Assembly: GCA_964511215.1 (NCBI GenBank)
Contig: CAZEER010000081.1
Span: 1 to 8,956 of the forward strand
Length of the DNA stretch: 8,956 bases
Source of the DNA: CAZEER01 sp964511215
Lineage (GTDB): Bacteria; Fidelibacterota; Marinisomatia; Marinisomatales; UBA1611
Direction of reading: 5' to 3'
Shown: positions 1-5,922 of the stretch, one piece after another
How the letters are laid out: the number at the start of each line of letters is the position of its first letter
Position numbering within the stretch: the stretch's first letter is position 1
Translations under genes and position numbers: made by a program
Notes under the pieces: generated by a model
What the model saw: the letters and a program-made list of their open reading frames with translations, nothing else
Databases searched by the model: none
Told to the model about the DNA's origin: nothing

Positions 1-475
1 CTGGCCATGTATGGCTATTTTTATTTTCATAATAATAATCTAGACCAACTATTATTCGCCCATTTGGCTTCAGCCATTTATTCCGGATATGTCTTAAAAG
101 CTTTTCTGGTTTTTTAAAATAATATATCACCTCCATACTATGAACAATATCCATTTTTTCTTCAGGTTTCCAATGCATTAAATCTGCATATATATATTCA
201 CCCATTGGGTCAATCGTTTTTGCTTTTCTGATCATTTCTAATGCTCCATCAATACCTAAAGATCTTTTACAGAGGGGATTTTTCCTCATTTTTCTTACCA
301 CCCATCCGTTACCACAACCCGCATCAATAAATGTAAATTTTTTTGATTTAATTGATAGCATAGTGTCTAACATCACTCTTACTGCTTCAGAATGATTTTT
401 CTCCATACCAAAATCTTTATCAAGCACAGCCCATTCATTGAAAATATCTATCGCTTTTCTGCTAGATTTAACCAT
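1..475 (-). CDS. Class I SAM-dependent methyltransferase, 3' end cut by window edge
   Basis: The minus-strand reading frame is open from an ATG at 475 to the window edge, giving 158 codons without a stop, so the C-terminus is missing. It shows the Rossmann-fold SAM-binding motif I (D51-A-G-C-G-N-G57), an acidic residue at the end of strand 2 (G74-I-D76) expected to bind the ribose of SAM, and a motif-II-like strand (M108-D-I-V) followed by H112-S-M-E-V. A further strand lies near residues 140-145. By family it should transfer a methyl group from S-adenosylmethionine to a small molecule or another unknown substrate in the cytoplasm. Nothing here identifies the acceptor. The ATG directly follows the TAA of the preceding 88-codon gene (TAAATG) and has no evident Shine-Dalgarno, so translation is probably coupled. 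It is the last visible gene of the operon starting at 3434. The methyltransferase call is firm; the substrate is unknown. Confidence 0.88.
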   Translation of the reverse strand, partial: MVKSSRKAIDIFNEWAVLDKDFGMEKNHSEAVRVMLDTMLSIKSKKFTFIDAGCGNGWVVRKMRKNPLCKRSLGIDGALEMIRKAKTIDPMGEYIYADLMHWKPEEKMDIVHSMEVIYYFKKPEKLLRHIRNKWLKPNGRIIVGLDYYYENKNSHTWP

Positions 476-742
476 TTATCTATAATAGTTAAGTGTTCCA
501 GAAACCGCTATGCCAATACTAATAAAATAGATTATCCCCGATATTTCATCTGGAATACTCAATAAAGAATCCAAAAAAATTATCGAGCCACCTGCAACAC
601 TCATCCATAATATCATCACAAAGAATTTTTTTAATTTTCCCAATACTATAGATATGTTGACCAAATCAAGATATAATAAAAAAATAAATAACTTAGAAAT
701 ACAATAATTAATGTTCTGATAATATATTTTTTCAAATTTCAC
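476..742 (-). CDS. Small three-helix membrane protein, unknown function
   Basis: This 88-codon frame starts with GTG at 742, overlapping the TGA of the upstream hydrolase by four bases (GTGA), and ends one base before the methyltransferase ATG. That packing on both sides is the main argument that it is real. No in-frame ATG occurs before about residue 43. The protein is hydrophobic, with three likely membrane helices at about residues 13-35, 40-62 and 67-85, separated by short charged or polar turns (GKLKK; D-E-I). The C-terminal stretch ending SGTLNYYR faintly recalls the tail of CDP-alcohol phosphatidyltransferases such as PgsA, but the catalytic D-x2-D-G-x2-A-R motif is absent, so this could only be a remnant or a coincidence. 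I do not recognise the family. It could be a small inner-membrane partner of a neighbouring gene product. Confidence 0.6.
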   Translation of the reverse strand: MKFEKIYYQNINYCISKLFIFLLYLDLVNISIVLGKLKKFFVMILWMSVAGGSIIFLDSLLSIPDEISGIIYFISIGIAVSGTLNYYR

Positions 743-2118
743 TCAATATTGTCGATTAACATTAATAGATCCATTACAGAATGAACTAAATCAAAATCAC
801 AATCACCAGCCCAGAATTGGAAATCACTTATCTCATCATTATTTATAATTATTGATGATAATTGTTCACAATCTAATAAGGTAATAATTCCATCACTGTC
901 TAAATCTCCTTTAGGGTTGATTTTTTGGTAATCAAGAATCACATCATAACCTGCAAAAATGCAAACAAATGAAACTTCACTATGCCCACCCATCTCTTCT
1001 GGATACAATACAAGATTAATCTCAGATGCTCCATTATTAACAAAAGTGTCATGAGCTATTTGAGCATTTTCGTAGGGAATGATATCATCTCCGATCCCAT
1101 GATAGAAATATGTAGGGCTTTCTGGGACCCAATTAAAAAGAGTATTTTCATTTAATGTTTGTCGGAAAAAATGTTCTTCATCATCAATAAACTCCTGCAA
1201 TACATCTGGTAATAATATATCCAAAGGATTATCCGGCATCAAATTATTGACTTCACTCCCCGAGTGTGTACCATCATAAAGCGAAGACAAAGTATCAGCC
1301 CAGAATGGATCAAAATAATCATTAAATTCAACATTAAGACCCTGATAATTCCACAAATGGCTTGTTAAAACATATGGTACATAATAAGGACTGGGGTAGA
1401 ATGGAATTGATAAAAAATAATCTATCATAGTTCCAGAAAGATCATAGGGACCTGCCATTGGAAAAGAGGCAGTGATATGTAATTCTTCAGAGTAATTTAA
1501 CTGAATCCCACGTTGTGCAGCCAAAGTTGCATATCCACCCTCTGAATAACCTATTAAAAATAATTGATCATTATATTGGAATTTGTCCACATTCTGAAGC
1601 TCATAAGATAAATGTTTTACAGCTCTAATCATATTCACCACCGATCGAGTGTATGAATCAGCAATTATATAAGGATGATATTTATCCGGGTTTCCAATGC
1701 CCTCATAATCTGGAAAAATCGTAATAAAGCCGGATGGTGTACTAATTAAACCAACCATTAGTACTTCTAAATTATCGATTGTCATTCCTGCAATGGAGGG
1801 AGCGGCATCATCAAGTAATATTGTCCCATGTTGATAACTTAATATCGGGAATGCTTTTAATGGCTCTTGAGGTATCGAAACTAGTCCAGAAAGTGTATCT
1901 ATGGTACCATCAGGACGATGTGATTCATATTTGATATCATAAATTGAAATTGGATATATGGGTAATGGCAAATTATTCCCAAGAGAATTAACAATAAACT
2001 GTATTGTAGAAATCGATAGTGTATTTTGATTATTAAACCCTATTAGATCACCAGGATCAGATGATATTGTACCAATAAAAAAAAGAAATCTTCCAATTAT
2101 AATTCTAAAAGTTTTCAT
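739..2118 (-). CDS. Secreted alpha/beta hydrolase (secretory lipase-like) with dockerin-like tail
   Basis: This 459-residue protein has a hydrophobic N-terminus (about residues 5-18) consistent with a short signal peptide. The hydrolase fold shows a likely oxyanion-hole motif Y95-Q-H-G-T, a P136-D-Y-E-G140 motif typical of the LIP secretory-lipase/prolyl-peptidase-like group, the nucleophile elbow G190-Y-S192-E-G-G, a probable acid at D344 or D345 (GIGDD), and a catalytic histidine at H379 (GGHS). It should cleave an ester or similar bond outside the cytoplasm; the substrate cannot be read from sequence. Residues 403-458 form a dockerin-like pair of Ca-binding loops. The gene lies 11 nt after the DUF1028 gene and overlaps the following small membrane-protein gene by 4 nt, so it sits inside an operon. 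No strong Shine-Dalgarno precedes the ATG at 2118. The hydrolase call is firm; lipase or esterase rather than peptidase is inference. Confidence 0.9.
   Translation of the reverse strand: MKTFRIIIGRFLFFIGTISSDPGDLIGFNNQNTLSISTIQFIVNSLGNNLPLPIYPISIYDIKYESHRPDGTIDTLSGLVSIPQEPLKAFPILSYQHGTILLDDAAPSIAGMTIDNLEVLMVGLISTPSGFITIFPDYEGIGNPDKYHPYIIADSYTRSVVNMIRAVKHLSYELQNVDKFQYNDQLFLIGYSEGGYATLAAQRGIQLNYSEELHITASFPMAGPYDLSGTMIDYFLSIPFYPSPYYVPYVLTSHLWNYQGLNVEFNDYFDPFWADTLSSLYDGTHSGSEVNNLMPDNPLDILLPDVLQEFIDDEEHFFRQTLNENTLFNWVPESPTYFYHGIGDDIIPYENAQIAHDTFVNNGASEINLVLYPEEMGGHSEVSFVCIFAGYDVILDYQKINPKGDLDSDGIITLLDCEQLSSIIINNDEISDFQFWAGDCDFDLVHSVMDLLMLIDNIE
745..912 (-). other. Dockerin-like pair of calcium-binding loops
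   Basis: This stretch codes for residues 403-458 of the hydrolase. Two segments share the spacing D-x-D-x-D-x6-D: D405, D407, D409, D416 and D439, D441, D443, D450. Each is followed by a hydrophobic helix, as in the paired F-hands of type I dockerins. In non-cellulosomal bacteria such modules often sit at the C-terminus of secreted proteins and may mediate surface attachment. No cohesin partner is encoded in this window. Confidence 0.75.
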
Positions 2119-2129
2119 ATAGTATGTTA

Positions 2130-3131
2130 CTATTTAACACTCATTATTTTCCTTAAAATTTTCTTATCATTTGGTAATAATCCAGCATCAATTAATCTTG
2201 GAGTAAGAGTTTTTAATCTTGGTTCTTTTTTAAAAACTTTAGAAAAAATTGGTAGAGCATCTTTTAAATTACCTTGCCCGGTTAATGCAACCGCTGACCA
2301 ATATGGTAGTTCTGGATTTTCTGGGTAAAATGCAGTTGCTTTTTCATATTCAGACAATGCCTTATTAATATTTTCTAATTCCAAATAATAATCTCCTTTA
2401 TTCGCGTGTTGGTAGGCACGATGAATTCTAATCAATCTTTTTAGTTCTTTCAGTGGTGTGGAATGATCATCTACTCTAATATCCATTACTATATCTTTCC
2501 AAGGGATTCCTGTTGGTTCTCCACTTACAATCAGCATGGCAGCTGACTGCATTCCTCTTATATCACCACCCTCTTTTTCTGCTGCTTCTAATGATGCCAT
2601 CATTTTATCAGCTAAATCACCATTTGTTTTTTCAAATGCAGCTGCCATAGCTGGCCATACAGATTCTTTTTCCATAAGATTGGCTTGTACAGAGTAATTC
2701 TTACCAATTTGATGGCCTGCCGCATAAATACAATTTTCCCCAGTATAAGCTGCTACACTGCCTTTTACATCAATCATGGCCACTTGTCGAACTGCTGCAC
2801 CCTTATCCTCTTCTATAAGACTTTTTAATACATCCTCTGCAGTTTGTCCACTCTCCATTCGTCTTAACCCTTCGGGCCCATATTCTACTTTTACAAATGA
2901 TTGAGTTGCAACTGCACCAACGCCTGCTTTTGCCCAGGGAACTAACGCACCTACGGAAAACCAATGACTCTGTACGGCGACACCTAGTTCACCTGTATTT
3001 TTATCATAAGCTACAATAGAGTAGGTATTTATGGGTGTAGACTTTGGTAATGTTTGTGAAAACAAAACACCCAGAAGAATTCCAGGTGCTATAATTATTG
3101 TATTTAAAATTTTATTATATAATTTATCCAT
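2130..3131 (-). CDS. Secreted DUF1028 (Ntn-hydrolase-fold) protein with TPR-like tail
   Basis: This 333-residue protein begins with a hydrophobic segment (about 9-25, ending near LFSQ), probably a signal peptide. Residues 36-225 match DUF1028: T36-Y-S-I-V-A-Y-D at the N-terminus, then VAVQSHWFSVG, GVGAVATQSFV, a Y-G-P-x-G-L segment, GYSVQAN-like (KNYSVQAN) and GGDIRGMQSAA. The family is assigned an Ntn-hydrolase fold, but its biochemical activity is not established to my knowledge. Residues about 234-305 look like two TPR-type helical hairpins (A-Y-Q-H-A-N-K-G-D-Y; A-L-S-E-Y-E-K-A; Y-P-E-N-P-E), a common C-terminal extension likely used for protein binding. The gene starts 6 nt after the Cys-rich gene and ends 11 nt before the hydrolase gene, so co-transcription is likely. 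No strong Shine-Dalgarno is visible. The family call is firm; the function is not. Confidence 0.92.
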   Translation of the reverse strand: MDKLYNKILNTIIIAPGILLGVLFSQTLPKSTPINTYSIVAYDKNTGELGVAVQSHWFSVGALVPWAKAGVGAVATQSFVKVEYGPEGLRRMESGQTAEDVLKSLIEEDKGAAVRQVAMIDVKGSVAAYTGENCIYAAGHQIGKNYSVQANLMEKESVWPAMAAAFEKTNGDLADKMMASLEAAEKEGGDIRGMQSAAMLIVSGEPTGIPWKDIVMDIRVDDHSTPLKELKRLIRIHRAYQHANKGDYYLELENINKALSEYEKATAFYPENPELPYWSAVALTGQGNLKDALPIFSKVFKKEPRLKTLTPRLIDAGLLPNDKKILRKIMSVK

Positions 3132-3137
3132 AAATCA

Positions 3138-3434
3138 TTATGGGTTTTTACAACAAGGTTTAGTACAATTTGACGCACATTTTTTATTGACCTTATTTGT
3201 ACAACATGGCTTAAAACAGTTTGTCCCACATGCTTTTACAAAATTCTTTTTGCAACAGGGTTTAGTACAGCTTTGAGAACAAGCTTTAGAAACTTTGTTA
3301 CAGCAATCCGGCTTACTACAGATTACATCTGACTTACAATTAATTGCTACATTTATTTGAGGATTAAAATTTAAAGAAGTCACTGCCATTATTACGATGA
3401 AGGAAACAACAATACCTAAATTTAAACGATTCAT
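3138..3434 (-). CDS. Secreted cysteine-rich 17-residue-repeat protein, unknown function
   Basis: This 98-residue protein has an N-terminal hydrophobic segment (residues 6-21) that reads as a signal peptide or membrane anchor, then a short linker and a Cys/Lys-rich C-terminal half. There are 16 cysteines, all after residue 32. From C39 the chain repeats every 17 residues with the pattern C-[ST/F]-K-P-C-C-x7-C-x3; repeat starts are C39, C56, C73 and C90, and the last copy is truncated after the CC pair. The first copy has PDCC in place of PCC. CTGGAG lies six bases before the ATG, the best Shine-Dalgarno in the window. This is the first gene of the 3434-1 operon, 6 nt ahead of DUF1028. Possible roles are a disulfide-stabilised exported protein, a metal binder, or a substrate for neighbouring enzymes. 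I do not recognise a named family. Confidence 0.82.
   Translation of the reverse strand: MNRLNLGIVVSFIVIMAVTSLNFNPQINVAINCKSDVICSKPDCCNKVSKACSQSCTKPCCKKNFVKACGTNCFKPCCTNKVNKKCASNCTKPCCKNP
3141..3320 (-). repeat. 51-bp tandem repeats coding for 17-residue Cys-rich units
   Basis: Three full copies and one partial copy lie in tandem within the Cys-rich gene. On the plus strand the similar words caacaagg, caacatgg and caacaggg begin at 3151, 3202 and 3253, exactly 51 bases apart, and a diverged copy (caatccgg) lies at 3304. The repeat keeps the reading frame and codes for one C-x-K-P-C-C unit per copy. Confidence 0.85.
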
Positions 3435-3440
3435 TTTTTA

Positions 3441-3446
3441 CTCCAG
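3441..3446 (-). promoter_or_regulatory. Strong Shine-Dalgarno for the Cys-rich gene
   Basis: The minus strand reads CTGGAG, then six bases, then the ATG at 3434. Most other genes in the window have only weak or no Shine-Dalgarno, so this stands out and supports both the start codon and the reality of this unrecognised gene. Confidence 0.7.
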
Positions 3447-3507
3447 TTTGTATTAATAATAATGAAATTATGAAAAAATAAAATTATTAGGGAATAGATC
3501 CTTTGAT

Positions 3508-4131
3508 TTAAAAATAAAATTTATTCGAAGAATATGAGTGAAAATTACTACTAATTTTTATAGGTAGCGAATAAAGGTTAAATGCCAGTGAAACTCGCAT
3601 ATCTTTACTCTTATTGGTTTCTACTGAATGCTCTAATCTGGAATCAAATAAAATCATTTTTCCAGTCCGCGACTTCACAGACCATTTATACCAAGAATTA
3701 TTGATTTTCTTTCTAAATATAATATTGCCTGAATTTTTTGGTGTTTGGAGGTAATATACACCTGATAGTATCGCATTTTCTTTATGATCATGCCAGCCAG
3801 TAGATTCTCCTAATCTTGCTATATTAAACCAAAACTCATTTTTAATAAAACCTAATTCTTTAAAAGGTATAACTAAAGAATGATCTGTAATCTTTTTTCC
3901 CTCACTACAAGCAAGATTGAATATTTTTTTAATATCAGAAACATGTTCTATATCTAGATAATGATTTTCCCACCTACCATTTATATTATGAGAATATGTT
4001 TTTTTATTTTTTAATTTAAAAATTGAATCAGTTATCTGACTACGTATATTCTTAGATAAACTAGGATAAATTTCTTTAATCAATTCTTTACAATCTTTCA
4101 AGTTTTGCAAGCCCAAAAGTTTGGTGTACAA
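3508..4131 (-). CDS. Putative 2OG-Fe(II) oxygenase with non-ATG start
   Basis: The frame codes for up to 207 residues. The C-terminal half resembles the putative 2OG-Fe(II) oxygenase family (PF13759/TIGR02466 type). It has F102-N-I-A-R, then G112-W-H114-D-H116 as proximal metal ligands, L122-S-G-V-Y-Y-L, S134-G-N-I-I-F, and L161-F-D-S-R-L-E-H168 with the distal histidine. R179, eleven residues later, is placed to bind 2-oxoglutarate. Such enzymes hydroxylate or otherwise oxidise a substrate using O2 and 2OG; the substrate here is unknown. An in-frame stop lies at 4138-4140 and no ATG occurs before residue 159, so the start must be a rare codon. TTG at 4131 gives a 44-nt overlap with the upstream membrane-protein gene. 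TTG at 4083, just past that gene's TAA, is an alternative. The two genes are probably translationally coupled. The gene ends 73 bp before the Cys-rich gene. Confidence 0.8.
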   Translation of the reverse strand: MYTKLLGLQNLKDCKELIKEIYPSLSKNIRSQITDSIFKLKNKKTYSHNINGRWENHYLDIEHVSDIKKIFNLACSEGKKITDHSLVIPFKELGFIKNEFWFNIARLGESTGWHDHKENAILSGVYYLQTPKNSGNIIFRKKINNSWYKWSVKSRTGKMILFDSRLEHSVETNKSKDMRVSLAFNLYSLPIKISSNFHSYSSNKFYF

Positions 4132-4792
4132 CCGTAACTAGAAAAAAAAGAACTATCATTTTTTGAGAAATAACCTGAAAAACTAATGCTTGCTGTCCTG
4201 TACTGACTGATGGTCCAAACTGAAGAATTCCCACATAAACAAAAATTGAAATGAAAAATAAGCCATATCCAATGACATAAATTTTTTCTAATAATGCCGA
4301 TCTAATAATTACTACAGAATACAATAAAGCTGTTATAAGAAAACAGTGAAAAATATTATTTGCAAAAAATACGTGAAATTCAAAAACTAGATCTGTGGGC
4401 GTTAATCCTGTACCTATTAAACAGATGGATCCTCCAAATGCAAAAATAGAGCCTATGGATGCTAAAAAATAATTTAGGTTATCATTTCCTAATATCTGTG
4501 GTAGTACCAAATAATATAAAACATAGGTTAGACCAGCTATAGTTAATGAAAATGAAAAAATTATCATAGACAAATAATTTGGTTCACCATTTTTTGCAGC
4601 GTAGGCACCCATTCCAGAAAAAAAATTTTCTGAGAGGGAATAGCCCGTTGTATGAGGATTATGAATCGTTCCACCTGGGTAACATAACATTCCAATAATT
4701 TGCAGTAAAATAAAGATTCCCACCATCGTTCTTGGTATTACTACCAAAACTGCTCTTTTATTAATATTGCTAATTATTTGATGTTTAAACAT
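4088..4792 (-). CDS. Six-helix membrane protein, DUF998-like
   Basis: This 234-residue protein has six likely membrane helices at about residues 14-37, 74-100, 107-127, 138-163, 170-192 and 202-225. The first loop holds C37-Y-P-G-G-T, then T48-T-G-Y-S-L-S-E-N-F-F-S-G-M-G, resembling the YS...NFxSdLG signature of DUF998-type membrane proteins. A segment with T131-P-T-D before helix 4, and H140 and H149 within it, are other polar positions that could be functional. No transport or catalytic role can be assigned. ATG at 4792 lacks a Shine-Dalgarno, but the upstream 220-bp gap holds regulatory-looking dyads and this is the first gene after a terminator, so it probably starts a transcript. Its 3' end overlaps the 2OG oxygenase gene by up to 44 nt. 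Membrane protein: firm. DUF998: moderate. Confidence 0.78.
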   Translation of the reverse strand: MFKHQIISNINKRAVLVVIPRTMVGIFILLQIIGMLCYPGGTIHNPHTTGYSLSENFFSGMGAYAAKNGEPNYLSMIIFSFSLTIAGLTYVLYYLVLPQILGNDNLNYFLASIGSIFAFGGSICLIGTGLTPTDLVFEFHVFFANNIFHCFLITALLYSVVIIRSALLEKIYVIGYGLFFISIFVYVGILQFGPSVSTGQQALVFQVISQKMIVLFFLVTVVHQTFGLAKLERL

Positions 4793-4851
4793 TATTTTAA
4801 TTTTTTAAACAATTTTGAATAATGTTTTCTACTAATTTATTGAAAAATAGA

Positions 4852-4873
4852 TAAATGTGACCAAGGTCACCTA
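4852..4873. promoter_or_regulatory. CRP-like palindrome upstream of the DUF998-like gene
   Basis: The plus strand contains TGTGA (4856-4860), six bases, then TCACC (4867-4871), preceded by AAA. This is a nine-of-ten match to the CRP consensus TGTGA-N6-TCACA. The inner part is a perfect dyad: GTGACC, AA, GGTCAC. It lies about 60-80 bp upstream of the start at 4792, a plausible position for a regulator of that gene. The consensus is enterobacterial, so its use in this organism is inference. Confidence 0.45.
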
Positions 4874-4921
4874 GAAAAAAAAGTTTGTAGGGAGATTGAA
4901 ATTCCAGAACGTATATTTTGT

Positions 4922-4950
4922 TACCAGTACCTATTTGGGTACGTTTGGTA
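4922..4950. other. Interrupted hairpin in the intergenic gap
   Basis: Two nested arm pairs face each other: TACCA (4922-4926) with TGGTA (4946-4950), and GTACC (4927-4931) with GGTAC (4938-4942), with a 3-base bulge and a 6-base loop. It lies between the PPK2 terminator and the CRP-like site. It has no clean T-run on either side, so it looks more like an operator or leader structure than a terminator. It is AT-moderate and short, so chance is possible. Confidence 0.35.
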
Positions 4951-4955
4951 TGTAG

Positions 4956-5007
4956 AAAAGGGGCATAATTCACTTATTGTACCTAGCTCAATTATGAGTT
5001 ATGCCCC
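4956..5007 (-). terminator. Rho-independent terminator of the PPK2 gene
   Basis: On the minus strand a stem begins seven bases after the TAA of the PPK2 gene. GGGGCATAA (5007-4999) pairs perfectly with TTATGCCCC (4968-4960). The helix continues imperfectly inward (TCA and ATTG against their complements) around a roughly 10-base loop. The stem is followed at once by TTTTC (4959-4955). Stem, GC-rich base, position and T-run all fit an intrinsic terminator in this direction; there is no T-run in the plus direction. Confidence 0.85.
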
Positions 5008-5013
5008 AAATAT

Positions 5014-5799
5014 TTATATAACTTCAGGTACATAATTATATATTGATCTTGGAGGCCTTTCATAATTCTTTTGCTGTACCCTATCTGGCAATACGACTTC
5101 AGGAGATTCTACTTCAGTATAATGTATAGAGTTTAAAAAATGATTTATACAGTTAATACGTGCTCTCTTTTTATTATCTGACTCGACTACATACCATGGA
5201 GAAAATTGAGTATCTGTATGCTCAAACATATTATCTTTCGCTTTTGAATAATCATCCCACCTCCTAACAGATTCTAAATCCATGGGGCTCAATTTCCAAC
5301 CCTTTGTTGGATCTTCAGCTCGTGCTTTAAACCTTTTCATCTGTTCTTCAGCGCTTACTGAAAACCAATATTTAATTAGTTGTATACCTGAGCTAATAAT
5401 CATCCTTTCAAATTCAGGGCAGGTTTGCAAAAAATTTATATACTGCTTCTCTGTGCAAAAACCCATAACTTTTTCTACACCACCACGGTTGTACCAGCTT
5501 CTATCTAGGATAACAATTTCACCAGCAGCAGGTAAATGCGTAATATACCTTTGATAATACCATTGGGTTTTTTCACGATCAGTCGGAGCAGCTAGCGCAA
5601 TAACTTTACAATACCTTGGATTTAAATTTTCGGTTAAACGTTTTATTGTACCACCTTTACCGGCAGCATCACGACCTTCAAAAATAATTACAATTTTTTT
5701 ACCTTCATCTATAACCCAATCCTGTAGTTTAACCAACTCAATTTGGAAATCTTCTAATTTTTTCTCATATTTTTTATTGAATTCTTTCTTTTCACTCAT
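5014..5799 (-). CDS. ppk2: PPK2-family polyphosphate kinase (class I-like)
   Basis: This 261-residue single-domain protein transfers phosphate between polyphosphate and nucleoside diphosphates; family members mostly regenerate ATP or GTP from polyphosphate. The P-loop is G42-R-D-A-A-G-K48-G-G, followed by T51-I-K-R. The Walker-B-like motif is I95-V-I-L-D99-R100-S-W-Y-N-R-G, then a V-E-K-V-M-G-F-C-T segment. The lid region K155-R-F-K-A-R-A-E-D-P with K166 and K169 and R179-R180-W-D-D follows. W202-Y-V-V-E-S-D near residues 202-208 is also typical. Length is normal and all catalytic residues seen are intact. It appears monocistronic: a weak hairpin separates it from the LRR gene upstream and a strong terminator follows it. 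AGGAA (5815-5811) precedes the ATG at 5799. Nucleotide specificity (ADP versus GDP) cannot be decided from sequence alone. Confidence 0.96.
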   Translation of the reverse strand: MSEKKEFNKKYEKKLEDFQIELVKLQDWVIDEGKKIVIIFEGRDAAGKGGTIKRLTENLNPRYCKVIALAAPTDREKTQWYYQRYITHLPAAGEIVILDRSWYNRGGVEKVMGFCTEKQYINFLQTCPEFERMIISSGIQLIKYWFSVSAEEQMKRFKARAEDPTKGWKLSPMDLESVRRWDDYSKAKDNMFEHTDTQFSPWYVVESDNKKRARINCINHFLNSIHYTEVESPEVVLPDRVQQKNYERPPRSIYNYVPEVI

Positions 5800-5828
5800 T
5801 TTTTTCTTCTTTCCTAATAATTAATAAA

Positions 5829-5834
5829 ATTATA
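5829..5834 (-). promoter_or_regulatory. Possible -10 box of the PPK2 gene
   Basis: The minus strand reads TATAAT about 30 bases before the PPK2 ATG, which would leave a leader of roughly 20 bases containing the AGGAA ribosome site. No good -35 box is found at 15-18 bases upstream, and the region is very AT-rich, so this is tentative. Confidence 0.3.
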
Positions 5835-5885
5835 ATATTTATTTAAGATTCACACCTAGATCAAATAATCTAACTCTAACCAAAT

Positions 5886-5910
5886 AAGAAAAAGTAGATA
5901 GCTTATCTAA
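5886..5910 (-). terminator. Weak hairpin with T-run after the LRR gene
   Basis: On the minus strand TAGATA and TATCTA form a 6-bp stem with a 3-base loop (plus positions 5895-5900 and 5904-5909), followed by CTTTTTCTT. It lies about 14 bases beyond the LRR stop codon. The position and T-run suit a terminator, but the stem is short and AT-only, so it would be leaky. Confidence 0.35.
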
Positions 5911-5922
5911 GGTTTTATTGAA

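Noticed and set aside
3031..3276. Plus-strand 81-codon open frame
   Set aside because: It runs antisense across the DUF1028 start and Cys-rich repeats; its repeated FLQQGLVQ words are only the complement of the 51-bp repeat.
3481..3507. Possible terminator between the 2OG oxygenase and Cys-rich genes
   Set aside because: Only a 3-bp GGA/TCC stem is present before the T-rich stretch; not enough, so read-through into the Cys-rich operon remains possible.
5282..5554. Plus-strand 90-codon open frame
   Set aside because: It is antisense to the conserved catalytic core of PPK2 and has no ribosome site or domain.
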